Source: Magicicada septendecula (taxonomy: Eukaryota; Arthropoda; Insecta; Hemiptera; Cicadidae). Taken from it: a DNA stretch of 64,000 bases. The notes under the pieces were generated by a model. The model made no database searches. It worked only from the letters and a program-made list of their open reading frames with translations, and was not told the DNA's origin. The stretch lies in the NCBI GenBank assembly GCA_034769895.1, contig CM068372.1, forward strand, positions 368,485,258 through 368,549,257, read 5' to 3'. Made by a program: the position numbers and the translations under genes. Positions 46,988 through 58,719 of the stretch are shown in pieces (position 1 is the stretch's first letter; each line of letters starts with the position of its first letter).

Positions 46988-47769
46988 CTGTGTATGTACA
47001 GGAGAGAGATAATCAAGCAGACAAACAGATCAATTAATTGAGTGAATCTGTTTGTGTGTGTGTGTGTTTGTTTTATATCAGCAAAATAATTGCTATAAGT
47101 ACATTCTGTTTTACTTAAACAGATAGAAATAATTGTAATATTTCGAAAACGTTATTAATTGCAACTTATTATGCTGATAATACAATAATCGCTTAAATAT
47201 TATTGTAAATAATTATACATGCATTTATAATTGAATGTGTATGGGAATTAGTACAAATAGGAATACATGCCTAAAAATATGTTATAGTCCTAGCTGAATA
47301 CAGAGTGTAGGGTTGCTAGAATCAGTATATCCTTAAAAGTTATTATTATTACTTTTCATCCACTAGCACAATTAACAGATACACAAAACACTGTGACTCA
47401 ATACATCCTCATTCTACTTGTATGACATTTATAATTAATTATTAGTCCTTGTATTTGGCACATTTGAAACATCAATACTAATGTATTGATTACAATTTAC
47501 TGCAATTTAATATGTTGACAATATGATGACCTTTCAAGTATAATTATAAATGCAGTTATGCTTATCAATAACAATTTAATTACTTAATAGTTTAATGCAG
47601 TTTAATTATAACAGATATAAATATAATTATAAATCAAGTATACTTAAACGGTCATATTATAATTGTGTGTTAGACGTATTATTGCTGATGAAAAACACAC
47701 GCACACATTCAATCAATTAATTGATCTACTTATGTGTTTGGTTATTTCTCTATTGTCCATACGCAGTTC

Positions 47770-47801
47770 CTGATGATGGCAATAAATACTGTCGAAACGT
47801 C
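47770..47801 (+). ncRNA. Hammerhead-like core
   Basis: CTGATGA, T, stem II GGCAAT/ACTGTC (5 of 6 positions pair), GAAAC, GTC. Stem I is only about 2 bp. Confidence 0.55.
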
Positions 47802-47899
47802 GACACAAAAGTACAAATTGTCTCTACGCTTATTGATCGATCCTCGCTGAACATTTATTTATTAACGTCACTACTAATTTAAGAAGAATAATAATAATT

Positions 47900-50510
47900 A
47901 AAACAACAAAATAATAACAATATGAAGAAGAACAAGAACAGGATGGGATGGTTTATACTTATTAATAAGAATACATAATTGTGCCGTTCTAAAATAGATC
48001 GGCGATTATACGGTGCGTGTTCGGTATTTAGCGTCAAGAAATTGACGTTAAATGCTGTACGGTATTTAACGTAGCATCGGTAGAGATAAACCAATCTGCA
48101 GTTTTGATAAACTATCTGTAACTGGTTTTACCATTTAGAGCGGCTTGATTAGTGCTGCACCCTAGCGAGCACGGTTTACGAGATCAGAACGGAAATTGCG
48201 TTTTCTGCAATTCTTTGTCTCTCGCTGATCGCCGTGCTGTTAGCTGCGCATTTTCTACTCCGGTAGAGAAGAATATTTGTTTCACCATCTTCATCTATGG
48301 CAGGCTAAATCTATACAGAACTGCGGGTTCCCCGATGAAGGCGAGAACCAGCTCCACCACCTGAACATGTAACACCTAGATTCTCTCTCTCTTCATCTGC
48401 CGAAGGAGAATGGCGATGGCTAACACAAACACCCTATCATGAAAGCCAGATGATCACCTCTTCACACCCATGGAAAGGAAAAAATAAGGTGAACTCAATC
48501 CATATATAAAATTCTTTACACTTGGTGATGTAACTCAAAAAGCCAGTGGACATTCAATCACTCAACAACATGACTTTAAGTTTTTTTAAACATTTTAATT
48601 GGGTCCCCGATTAACGGGACAGAATAGTGCGTGAACTGGGAGGGAAATCATTTGTAAATTTTATTAATTTGTTTGTATAATCTGTGAGCTCAGAGGCTGA
48701 CATGCATCTTTGGCTGCTCACCTTTCAAACGTGCAATTCCTTCTTATTTTCAGTATAAGGGTTTCACCACTGCTACTAATTCATTCATTCAACTTGTAAT
48801 TTCTCTGTTTCAATTTAGTGTTCATTTTATATAGTAATTTCTCATTTTTAAATTCAGTTTGGATTATATAGGGATAGAAGTTTCTGTGGTAGTTAAGTAG
48901 AGTCACAAGTTTAATCCTGTACGGGTGCATGTTCATGCAGTGTTAAACATGCTGTTGAGACAGGTTGAATTATGCACTGACTGGCCCATGAACATGTCGG
49001 TCTCTGGGCCAAAATTACTTTTTAAAAGGGTTATAAGGTTCATGACACATTACTATTTTCAAAACTTAACTGTATTTATCAATATATAAATTCTTCTAAT
49101 TAATTATAATCACTGGGGTGTTCACTATATTCTAAATTTTATTTCTCCCAGTATAAGTGCCCAGTGTGGCAGCATTTTATAATAGTATTAGGCACTTGGC
49201 CAAGTTTTTGAATTTATTATGTCCTGGGGACTACTGGTGTTGCATATATAATCAGAAACACATGTAATGTGTTATGCACATATTAAGAATTAAAACCTGA
49301 CATGGATTTTCATAAATTATTAATGATGTACCTCATGCGGGTAGAAAAGGGTGTGGCAAGAGATTTATGTAATAATTGTCCTGTATTGTGGAACATGTAG
49401 ATGTATCGTATATTCGTGTGTGTATTTTGTGGGGTTCTATATGTATTGTACATTTGGGTGTATTTTTGGGGGAGTTAGTTATAGGGCTTATAAAAGAAAA
49501 GATAAAACATAGGGTTATATGTACATTTAATTTTTGATGGCAATTAATTAATTCTATCTCTATTAATTTTTAATTAATATTTTTTTCTAAAGAGAATTAA
49601 TTTATTTTAATTAACTTTAATCAAGAAGTATATAAATTTTATCTCAATTAAGTTTCAATTGATTTTATTTTGAGAAGATAGAAAATAAATTTTGGATTTA
49701 TTAATAATTTCAAGTAACCTTTTTAAAGAACATTACTTATTTTAATTAACAGTTTTTAAGGGGAAAATAGATTCTCAATGTTATATTTATTGTTTTTGTA
49801 GGTAACGGAAAGGAGATAGAATAATAAAAGGATTTTATTGATTGTTAATTTTATGAGTTTTAATTGCAAGTCCCGTCTCACTGGATCCAGCGCATTTTTG
49901 GCTTCTCTAGGCTTTGGTCTAGTTCTAATTATCTTGTGGCCCCTCTTTAGGAAAAAAAAAGAATATATATATATATATAATAATTTTTTTTTTACCAGTC
50001 TAAGTTAAAGCGGGGTTACATAACAAGTAATGATCTTCCACAAATACTACAAACCACAACAACAACGATAATACTAAATTATTGTGATACAAGTTCAATA
50101 ATTAAGTTAATAATTTATTAGTAAGCTGATGGCAGCTTCTGAGCGCTCTCCGTAGTATTCAGCCTTCCACTTCAATGTACAGTATGGTTCACAACCTGGA
50201 CAATGTATTCCAATCGAGCCCTTCGTTCTCCCTTCTATTCTCCCTTCAGTTTTCACAATATTATTCTCTCATAATAATACGCTTCGGAAGCTCGGAGTAT
50301 TTTCTTGCTCACGTACAAAGCAACGCTCCAAGTAAAAATCTTCAGCAATCTCTTCTTCACCTTCTTCTAAATGAACATAATTTCTCATTAATTTTACTTA
50401 ATATTTTTGCAGAATTCCGCTTGCCACATGTGATTGTACTTCCAAAGATCAATTTTTGTAGATTCTGGGCAGACAAATGGAAAAGCTGAATGAGAGTAAG
50501 AATGGGAAAG

Positions 50511-50580
<70 letters not shown>

Positions 50581-51294
50581 CGTGATAAATTACTCCACCA
50601 CATAAAGCGGAACAGTAAATATAAAACGTTCCAGCTAAAACAAAAACTGAAACCTAACCTAGGCAAACACGATTAAAAAAATAAATAAGATCGTTCCTAT
50701 AAACCGATAAGTCTTTACTCCAAGAAGAATAGTGAAATGATCTTCATTCTCTCGCTGTTCTTTAAAATTGCTTCCAAAACGAGTACTCTACCTTTACGCT
50801 AAACATTTACGAGCTCTCTGAAATCTGGCTTAGCACTGATAGTACTTTCTGTAAATCCATGGAAAGGAAACATTACTCAGATTTCAACTATTAACTTCAT
50901 CTTTGAGCATACGTGGCTTATTTGTTATTTTCAAAGTATGTAATTGCACTGACTAACCGTAGGTAGTCTTCAACCGCGTACGCCTACCATATAACTGTGC
51001 ACGGCCTTTAGAAAAGGAGTCTAATGCATGTCAGAACGATTTGTAAAAAAAAAACATACATATTTATTCACCACAAGAATGTATGTATTTCTTTGATTAC
51101 GGCTGAGCAAGACGGAAGCGTATCGGGTTGTGGGACTACAATTAATTGACTTTAATAACAGTACTTGGAATTTGCTGAGAGTCGTATTTAAGTATTTAAT
51201 AGACATTCTTGGAACTGATACTTCAAGTAGCTCGCATAACGTAACATTTTTTTTATTAATTAGTATACTCATTGTGATGTTATAGGAAGTTACT
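47900..51294. other. Long non-coding stretch, little recognised
   Basis: (GA)n at 50514-50577. Around 49500-49700 the sequence is very AT-rich with repeated TTAATT words. A 70-codon frame at 48152-48364 has two CxxC-like cysteines but no family match. No element ends found in about 3.4 kb. Confidence 0.4.
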
Positions 51295-51612
51295 GAAAGT
51301 AAGATGGATCGACAAGGTTAGTAATGATGAGATTACGACTACAGTTGGAGAAAAAAGAAATTGTTGGAAAAATATTGTGAAGCGAAGGGTTGAACTTATC
51401 GGCCATATTATGCGTCACGAGAATTTTATAACAACAATAATAGAAAAGTATGTTGAAGGGAAAATAGGAAGACGTAAAGGAAGACCGAGACCGCAATAGC
51501 CTATATGAAACAGATTATTGGTGATGCATATGGGGAGATGCACAGAGAAGATCGGTGTGGAGAACTGCTACAAACCAATCTGCAGATTGCTAACTAAAGA
51601 AGAAGAAGATTA
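51295..51612 (+). mobile_element. RTE-type LINE 3' end (family j)
   Basis: The plus strand reads KLLKVRWIDKVSNDEI, then KNIVKRRVELIGHIMRHENF, then IIEKYVEGKIGRRKGRPRPQ and a stop. The GH.MRH and GRPR words are the RTE-type tail. It ends in AAGAAGAAGAAG (about 51598-51610). Confidence 0.7.
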
Positions 51613-52689
51613 ATTCAGCAGTCGTTTTAAGTTATACCAATCTTGGTTGAAATCGTTCGTTTTAAACACGGAAACTAACGCGAAACTGTTGCAACTTATT
51701 ATAAACAAAACCAAAAAATTTACATAATTTAATATTTATGGTTATACCTGTTTGGCTTGTCCATTAACTTAAAATAAACCCAGGACGTAAAGCTAAGATT
51801 ATCTGTCTGAAATATTTAAATTATATTTTATGGACGTTGAAGTCTCAGTGGAGCAATGCTAAATGATGGGTATTGTGTGCGCGCGCGCGTGCGCATGTCA
51901 ATGGTATAATATCGCATTTCACAACACAACACAATTTTGTTCTTAAGTGCATGTGATTTTGAAACATGTGTTTGTTATTAACTTGGCACTTGTGGTGACA
52001 GCCTGTTTTATCAGAAGCGATAAATTCTGTTTCACACACAGTATTCACACGCGATACAATGCGACTCGGGCTGCTGTAGAATTATTCGGGCAAAGAGGAA
52101 GATCGCGAACGACGCGGTTCTGCGACGCATTTTATATGAATGGTTTTCGGGAAGTCCCACTGTCTTGTCAGCATGTCGCAACTACATCTGGCGTTGGATT
52201 CGCTCATTAAATATTGTGCAACGGCAAAAAAAAGTTAAATTTAAAAACGTCGTAGAGATCAGACACATAACATTCGCCTCAGCTTTACGGTGTCATTAAA
52301 ATTTCCCATAGGCATAAAAGATTCCCTGAATTCTAACGACAGTTAGGGCCTATTAGAATAGTCTGAATTATTAAGTATTTTAATACATTAATCACGAATG
52401 TATATTTTAATTGTTTCACAGCTAGTGTTAGCTTAATGTTAAATAACAATTTTAAACATAATTTTCTGTCTAAAATTTGTTGGACAAAATTAATTATTTT
52501 ATTTTATTTCCCTTTTTCGTATGAACCTTACGTTTGATGCGGATGTCCGGATACGATACTCATGGAATGAATATCCTGTTTCCAAAGTTAGAAATCAGAA
52601 AGAATAAGAAGAGAGGAAGAAGAAGAAAAACCAGCAAAATTACTATTTCTATTACGTCAAACAGAAACGTTTATTAGATAATAAATAAC
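51613..52689. other. Non-coding stretch, nothing recognised
   Basis: Contains a CGCG-rich patch at 51880-51895. The 87-codon frame at 51947-52210 has no recognisable domain. Confidence 0.4.
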
Positions 52690-52800
52690 CGTTTCTGGAA
52701 TTAAAGACTTGCAATCTTGTTTATTTTCACAGACCAAACGTTTCGCTAGTTCTTTGATGCGCCATCTTCAGCGTCAAAAATTTTGCTATGTAGGCCTATA
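52690..52800 (-). mobile_element. Solo hammerhead-type element, decayed
   Basis: On the minus strand: a TTTGACGCTGAAGATGGC start, a core at 52737-52771 with GAAACGTTTGGTC, then a run resembling the tail (AAATAAACAAGATTGCAAG). CTGAAGA and GAAAC are intact but stem II pairs poorly. Confidence 0.5.
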
Positions 52801-53141
52801 TCAAGGTCAGTGTAAGAAAACATGATGTCATTTGCAATTCCAACTATTCGAGTCAGCGGGTACAAGAAATCTGTACTGTTTGTTTGTTGAACTTTTATTA
52901 CATATTTCTACACAAGTAAAGACCGTTTCACCGCTGGCGCCATTTTTACCCCCCCCCCCCAAGGTCAATGGTGCAATCCTCCTCAAATTTTTCACTCCAA
53001 ATTGGTGGAGGATTTTCACTCCACCCGGTACCAGAGGTCTCAAATCACCCGTCAGTGGTCGTCTTAGGTGCCTGGGATGGTTTTATACGGACGTGAACGG
53101 TACCATTTGATGAGCTGGCGAATGATCTTTTAAAAATCTGT

Positions 53142-54234
53142 CCACTCAATAGAGGTGTGCTAAACTAGTATTTGAAAATAACAGGTACGAACGAAACCGT
53201 TCCAAATAAATAACACGTACAAATACCTGTTATTATATACTTATTATAGGCTTACATATACCTGTGTTATATAATTTGTTATAAGAAATAAATTGAAACT
53301 AAAATGATTAACAGTGTTAATTTACACTGTGGATTTATTAAGCTGTTACTGTTTAAAAGAAAGTAATAAACAAGATAATTTATAGGCCTATCTCTCTTTG
53401 CGAATAGGCCTACTAATTTAAGTTTTCACTAGGAATAAACAAACTGACACAGGATTAATATTAAATTATTGATTCCATTTTGCTTAGACAAATTAGTTGC
53501 GAAACTCAGGCATTGAAATTTAGAATGCACTCAATAGCGTAACAAATAATGTCAAAAAAACATCAGAAACATATAATAAAAACTAACAGTAAACCACAAG
53601 AGTTACAACAATCTCATCATTTACGTGAGATGTGCAGTGAAGTTAAAATCATCAGTGAAATCACATTAACAAAAAGTACTATATGGCCTATCAACTATCA
53701 GCCACTCTGTAGGTTATAACACAATATAATTCGCTTTTTCAAAATTTACCAAGTTGGTGACTAGTATAATAGATAATTTTTTATTATAATCTGTATTATA
53801 TATCTGCATAACACACGAGAATAAATGTAACGTCGGTATGAATTTTTATCATTTATTAAAACAGCTTCGTCTCTTTGGCATAGAGATATTCTGAACCTCG
53901 CTGTTTTGATTCGTTTCGTACTTGTATGGCAATCGGCACATGCGTAGAATCAAGTATTCAGCACCAAAAAGTGACTTTGTACTCGTGTACTCGTAATACT
54001 CCTAATACTCGTAGTACTCGTTGTTACTTGTGTACTTGTTTAGTCGTTAGTTGCGAAGGGGGAGGGGGTCCCGCGATTAGGAACCGCGAGTAATCGGAAT
54101 GGGTATTTCGACTTTTCATTTATCGTTGAATCGGAACTGGTATTTCAAATTTTCAGTCGCTGTTATATCCGTACCACAAAAATATCGTTCCAAAATACCT
54201 GTTATAGGTATATCGGCTCACCTCTACCACTCAG
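53142..54234 (-). mobile_element. hAT-like non-autonomous element with 8-bp TSD
   Basis: The element proper is 53150-54226 (1077 bp). The ends are TAGAGGTGTGC and, inverted, TAGAGGTGAGCC. The flanks CCACTCAA and CCACTCAG form an 8-bp duplication with one mismatch, as in hAT. It is in reverse orientation to the longer copy at 32828-34800 and shares most of its length. A patch at 53970-54050 is built from repeated ACTCGTA-like words, also seen at 32985-33120. No transposase. Confidence 0.8.
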
Positions 54235-54559
54235 TCCGTGGATGTAGAAGGGGCGTTTGCCGCCGTGAAATCGCGTTAAGGCACACGAGTCGCGTACCAA
54301 ACGAACACCATAATGTCACGTACCTCGAAATCCCGGCTACTTTTTACTCTTTTCTTGTCAATTACGACTTACTATATTCGAAATTCACTGTCGTGCTCGA
54401 AAAGAAGTTATAAATACCATAAGAACTTCAAGAAATACCATACATACAGTCACTTTTGCATTATTCTTATTTATTTATTTAAATACTGTAATTCGTAGAT
54501 AATCGTTTAATGTTAGTTACGGAAAACAGGATTTTCTGGAACATAAACTAATACGTTAG
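54235..54559. other. Non-coding spacer, nothing recognised
   Basis: AT-rich; no feature found. Confidence 0.45.
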
Positions 54560-55135
54560 CGTTCGTTAGAAGATAAGGAAGGAATATTTAATTGTAAAAA
54601 CATAAGCAGAGCAACCAAGATTCGTCTCTATAAAACAGTTGTTAAGCCAGTGGACATGTACGGGTCCGAAACTTGAACAATGATAGTGGCAGAGGAAGAG
54701 TGGTTGCGCAGGTGCAGTGAACGTCCAAGGAATATGGAGAATAAGGACGGATGCAGAAATCCAGGCAAAGCTAGAAGACATACGAATTAAAAAAAAAAAT
54801 CTTATAATTGCACTATGAATGGAGATCGTCACTGATCTCTTTATGTCAGATATCGTGACTGACCTAAAGAAAAATAGAATCCGGGCAGGGAATTTCCAGG
54901 GAATGTTAGAGACATCCACATTGAAGAAAATTTTTATGGGGAGACCTGGTGGAAGAAGAAGGAGAGGTCGACCCAGAAAACGATGGTTGGATGAACTTGA
55001 GGACAACCTGCGCAGGCTCGGTGTAAGAAGACGGAGACGGAGAGCAGAGGATCGAGACGACTGGAGGCGGATTGTCCATGAGACCACGGCTCTCCAAAAG
55101 CTGTAGCGCCAATTAAGAAGAAGGAGAAGACAATG
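54560..55135 (+). mobile_element. RTE-type LINE 3' end (family b)
   Basis: Starts with CKNISRATKIRLYKTVVKPV and GSET (the post-RT linker), and then has the 95-codon frame 54819-55106 with KKNRIRAGNFQGMLETSTLK, RRRGRPRKRWLDELEDNLRR and LGVRRRRRRAEDRDDWRRIV. It ends AATTAAGAAGAAGGAGAAG. A better preserved version of the copy at 9205-9535. The 173-codon ORF on the minus strand is its antisense shadow. Confidence 0.82.
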
Positions 55136-55917
55136 AAATTAAGAAGAAAGTAATGACAATGAAAGCCAATGTATCTTTGGAAAATTAACTTCGATGGAAT
55201 CAAGAAATCATCAGCATTAAATAAACAATAAAAAGAAAGAGGACGAGGAACAGAAGTAGGAGAAAAAATAAAAAGAAGAAAGTGAAAAGAAATAATAATA
55301 ATAAGAAGAAGAAGAAGAAGGGTGGGTAGTCAAAGAAAATTAACACAAGAATAAGAATAAAAAGAAGCAAGTCACGCGTCGTTGTTAATTTCAAATCCAT
55401 GGTCGCGATTCCCTAGTATGTTGTTGTCGGTTGACATTGGTACGACCATTATCATCTACACAAAAATCCAAACAAAACAAACGCCAATAGTAATGGACCG
55501 TAGAAACGAGAGCAAACAGGTCAAAAACGGATACAACGATTACATAATAAACAATCGAGGTTTATCTCGGGCGCGTAAAAATCGGCAATGGAAATCTGCT
55601 GACAATGGAGCGTAGATTTAAGGTGAAGGCTTTGGCTTGGCCCGGCGAGACGCGTGCGCGCGTACACCTTGTCATTGAAAGCCGAAGCCTACATTCTTGT
55701 TGTACTGTGTACAGCTGGTACCATTGCTACATTCCACCGACAACCAACAACAATATAATCCGCTTTACATTCTGTCCACGCTTTCAGCTGCCATGATCTT
55801 GACATATTGTACTATACACGAGTGATATGAATACCATATTTGTATACTGTCACATGAATTTTGTTTTTTAAATTCTATTAAAATTCAAATCCACCTTTGT
55901 GACTATCTCACCGTTAT
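55136..55917. other. Non-coding stretch, purine-rich at left
   Basis: 55136-55370 is A/G-rich (degenerate GAAGAA), probably spread from the RTE tail. Nothing recognised further right. Confidence 0.45.
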
Positions 55918-56580
55918 CAAACGAGCAAAGCGAGTTCTCAGTCTTGACTCGACCGTTTGGCATTTGTCTATTTATCTGTTTGTTTGTCTATTTGGTGTAT
56001 GTTTCACTATAACGTTTAAACGCATCAACCAATTATCGTAAAACTTTCGTAATTCTATAATTTTCTTAAGGCATACGTATTCATACTCTTACCCTACAGA
56101 ATCCCATTGTTTTAAGATTGATCCTCCAAAAAAAAGGGTGGCCAGAGGCAAAAATGTGACGGGGTAAAAATTGTAATAGCCCATGTGGGGTATCAGATCA
56201 CAAGGAAATTTTAATAAAAATCGAAATTAATGTTTTATTTAAAAACCGAAATAATATTGTTTACTTTAAAAATGTTTGTACGTCAGGACCCCAAAATTTG
56301 GTGAAAAGTTTGATAAAATAGCAAAAATTCATGTGGGGTGTCAAATTAAAGAATAATTTAACTAATATCTGAATCTAGTGTTAAGTTTATAAAATTTCAT
56401 AACTTTGGGACATTAGGGACCAAAAAAGAGATCAAAAATTTGAAAAATATTGTGAAACTCAGGCAGCAAGTCAGACTAAAAGGAACTGTAACCCAAATCT
56501 GAATGTTTCGAATTTTTAATGTTTATTGTATGATTGTGTCTTGTGTACGATTGTTACATTACTAAAATAGTGTTTGTTTC
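55918..56580 (+). repeat. Dispersed repeat R1, near full-length
   Basis: Begins AACGAGCAAAGCGAGTTCTC, contains TTTGGCATTTGTCTATTTAT, CATGTGGGGTATCAGATCAC and GTGTCTTGTGTACGATTGTT, and breaks off near 56580 where the Penelope-like element begins. Confidence 0.82.
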
Positions 56581-56600
56581 ATTACTGTTTGTACCAACCC

Positions 56601-56910
56601 AAAACACAACACAAACTAATACCTGAACAAATACAAATCAATACAAAACATGACACCATTTTTAAAGCACTCAACATCCAAAAACTCAAAAAGCTAATAT
56701 ATACACCACAAAATAACACACAATAATACCAGCTTAAAATACCAAAAATCAACAGGAAACCATAACAATAACCAATCAAAACTCAAGTACTCAACAAAAT
56801 ACAAAATTAAGAAGGCTGAGGATGGGAACAATAGGATTCTCGAAACATGTTTCAATTAAGGGAAAAACATCTTGATGTAAAGAAATTATAAATATTAAAT
56901 TATGTATTAA
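56601..56910 (+). repeat. PLE upstream LTR-like direct repeat
   Basis: Collinear with 58462-58775: ACAAATACAAATCAATACAA, AAAGCACTCAACATC, CAACAGGAAACCA, GAAGGCTGAGGATG, CGAAACATGTT, TTATAAATATTAAAT. Divergence by eye is moderate, so insertion is not very recent or the repeats arose from different templates. Confidence 0.85.
56816..56851 (+). ncRNA. Hammerhead-like core in PLE upstream repeat
   Basis: CTGAGGA, T, stem II GGGAA/TTCTC (5 bp with one G-U), GAAAC, AT loop, GTT. Stem III has C-G and A-U closed by two bases. Hammerheads in this position are established for PLEs. Confidence 0.65.
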
Positions 56911-56927
56911 TTTATATATATAAATTA

Positions 56928-57143
56928 ATGAAGACTGAAGACTTCATCAACAATAATAAATGCATACAACTAAATAAAGACCCAACAGAAAACTATCTTA
57001 AACAAACAATAAAACTAATAAAAACAACTAAAAACATTTTCAGCAATAAAAACATAGACATATATATAAATAATAATCCAGAACCACCTAAAATGAATAG
57101 CGTAATAAAAATACACAAATTAAACAACACAATAGTCCATTAA
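56928..57143 (+). pseudogene. PLE N-terminal coding block
   Basis: A 71-codon frame beginning MKTEDFINNNKCIQLNKDPT and including LIKTTKNIFSNKN and NNPEPPKMNSVIKIHKLN. PLE ORFs have a similar Lys/Asn-rich region and a P..Y/MKIHK-type motif just before the RT domain. Together with the RT block downstream this fits the start of the RT N-terminal extension. Part of an interrupted element. Confidence 0.6.
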
Positions 57144-57280
57144 TCAACTTCAAAAAGCTCCTACATACAAAATAGCAAAAATAATAGCACAAAAACTAAA
57201 AAGTAACCATCTAACAAATAATCATCATAACATAAAAAATACATACGAATTAATAGACAAACTAAAAATAATAAATATAA

Positions 57281-57925
57281 ATGAAAATATATGATGTCAC
57301 ATCACATATCACAAACATATACACCAACATCCCAGTAGAAGAAACAACAGACATAATAATAAACAAACTTAAAGAACAAAATGAAAACAAACAATATATA
57401 ACCGAAATAAAAAATAGCCTCCAACTAATACTAAAACAAAATTACTTTGAATTTAATAGCAAAATTTATCAACAGCAAGAAGGTTTAGCAATGGGATCAC
57501 CATTATCAAGCATAATAGCAGAAATATTCCTACAACACATATACACCAAAATACAAAATATTATAAAATCATTTGATCCAAATGGCATATGGATAAGATA
57601 TGTAGATGATGGGCTATATGCATCAAATAACAAAAACACAAATGCAGAGAAAATACTGAAACAAATCAATAACATACATCCTAAAATTCAATTCACAGAA
57701 GAAAAAGAAAAACATAACAAAATCAACTATTTAGACATAACCATCACAAGAAACAACAACCACATACAATATGCAATATACAGAAAACCAACTTCTACCA
57801 ACATCATTATACCTAACCATTCTGACCACCCACCACAACATAATATGGCAGCATTCTATTCGCTATTTAACAGAATGTACAAAATTCCCCTAAACAGACA
57901 AGAAACTGACAAAGAAAAAATATAA
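57281..57925 (+). CDS. PLE reverse transcriptase block
   Basis: A 214-residue frame with the central RT motifs. D(V)TSHITNIYTNIP at about residues 5-18 corresponds to motif A (D.TSLYTNIP in PLEs). GLAMGSPLSSIIAEIFL at 68-84 is motif B. IRYVDDGLY at 105-113 is motif C, with YVDD at 107-110 (57599-57610). HNKINYLDITITR and AIYRKPTSTN follow as motifs D and E. These are PLE-type: YVDD, the GSPLS box and the RKPT.T motif. Both motif C aspartates are present. It would copy RNA at a nicked target in the nucleus. It is one block of an interrupted element, and expression is not shown. Confidence 0.9.
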   Translation: MKIYDVTSHITNIYTNIPVEETTDIIINKLKEQNENKQYITEIKNSLQLILKQNYFEFNSKIYQQQEGLAMGSPLSSIIAEIFLQHIYTKIQNIIKSFDPNGIWIRYVDDGLYASNNKNTNAEKILKQINNIHPKIQFTEEKEKHNKINYLDITITRNNNHIQYAIYRKPTSTNIIIPNHSDHPPQHNMAAFYSLFNRMYKIPLNRQETDKEKI

Positions 57926-58092
57926 TATACCAAATTGGTTATGAAAATGAATACAATAAAAATACTGTAAACAAAATAGAAAATAAAATAAAATACAAAA
58001 TAAAAACAGAACAATTAAGAATTAATCAAAATGAACAACACATAAATAATAACAACAAAAAATGGGCCACATTCACATACATAAATAATACA

Positions 58093-58719
58093 ATGACAAA
58101 GCTAACAAAACTATTTAAAAACACAGATATAAAAATAGCATACAAAACTAATAAAAATAATTTACAAAAACTAAATAGCCCACACAACAAAGATAATACA
58201 ACAACTAACGGTATACACAAAATTGAATGCCAAGATTGCAATAAATGTTACATAGAACAAACAAAAAAACAGCTGAAAAAACGTTATTTTGAACACATAA
58301 ACGCATACAAAAAACCAGAAATATATAAATCCAATTCAGCCACACATGCAATAAACACAGGACATCAATTCCCAGACATAACCAATGTGACACTAATAAA
58401 ACATATATCACACAAAAGCACCATAATGAACATTTGGGAAAATTTACAAATATACAAACATAAAACACAAAACAAACTAATATCTGAACAAATACAAATC
58501 AATACAAAACATGACACAATATTCAAAGCACTCAACATCGAAAATACACAAAAAACTAACACACACACCACAATCACACACAATAAAACCAATTTGAAGT
58601 ACCAGAAGCCAACAGGAAGCCACAATAATAATAGTCAACCAACACATATGTACTTCACCAGACACAAAAACCGGAAGGCTGAGGATGAGTACAAAATGGT
58701 AACCGAAACATGTTCCTAA
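58093..58719 (+). CDS. PLE C-terminal GIY-YIG endonuclease block
   Basis: A 208-residue frame. A GIHKIECQDCNKCYIEQTKK stretch at about residues 36-55 is the GIY-YIG region (GI(H)K ... (C)YI(E)QT), with the CxxC-like cysteine pair common in PLEs before it. R60 in LKKRYFEHINAYKK fits the catalytic Arg helix, HAINTGHQF at about 87-95 supplies the conserved His region, and the Glu of IWENLQI fits the metal-binding Glu. The G of YIG is replaced by E here. The last part overlaps the downstream direct repeat. It would nick target DNA to prime reverse transcription. Confidence 0.85.
   Translation: MTKLTKLFKNTDIKIAYKTNKNNLQKLNSPHNKDNTTTNGIHKIECQDCNKCYIEQTKKQLKKRYFEHINAYKKPEIYKSNSATHAINTGHQFPDITNVTLIKHISHKSTIMNIWENLQIYKHKTQNKLISEQIQINTKHDTIFKALNIENTQKTNTHTTITHNKTNLKYQKPTGSHNNNSQPTHMYFTRHKNRKAEDEYKMVTETCS

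Larger units (their letters stand above)
46882..47899. mobile_element. 1-kb foldback hammerhead element
   Basis: A longer relative of 16715-17336. Arms of about 180 bp (46900-47090 and 47670-47858) share GGATCGGTCAATAA-like and GTCGACGTTTCGACA-like blocks, a GATCAATTAATTGA block and a GT/CA tract. A one-sided right tail (about 47859-47889) has TTAACGTCACTAC and TAATTTAAGAAG. Possible 10-bp target duplication AATAATAATT (46882-46891, 47890-47899), but this is weak evidence in AAT-rich DNA. Interior about 580 bp, non-coding. Confidence 0.72.

Noticed and set aside
48152-48364. Zinc-binding small protein (CxxC words)
   Set aside because: Only two cysteine pairs by chance, no family resemblance, no codon or splice support.
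54566-55087. 173-codon minus-strand ORF
   Set aside because: It lies antisense to the RTE tail (GRPRKRW frame), is Ser/Leu-rich and has no domain.
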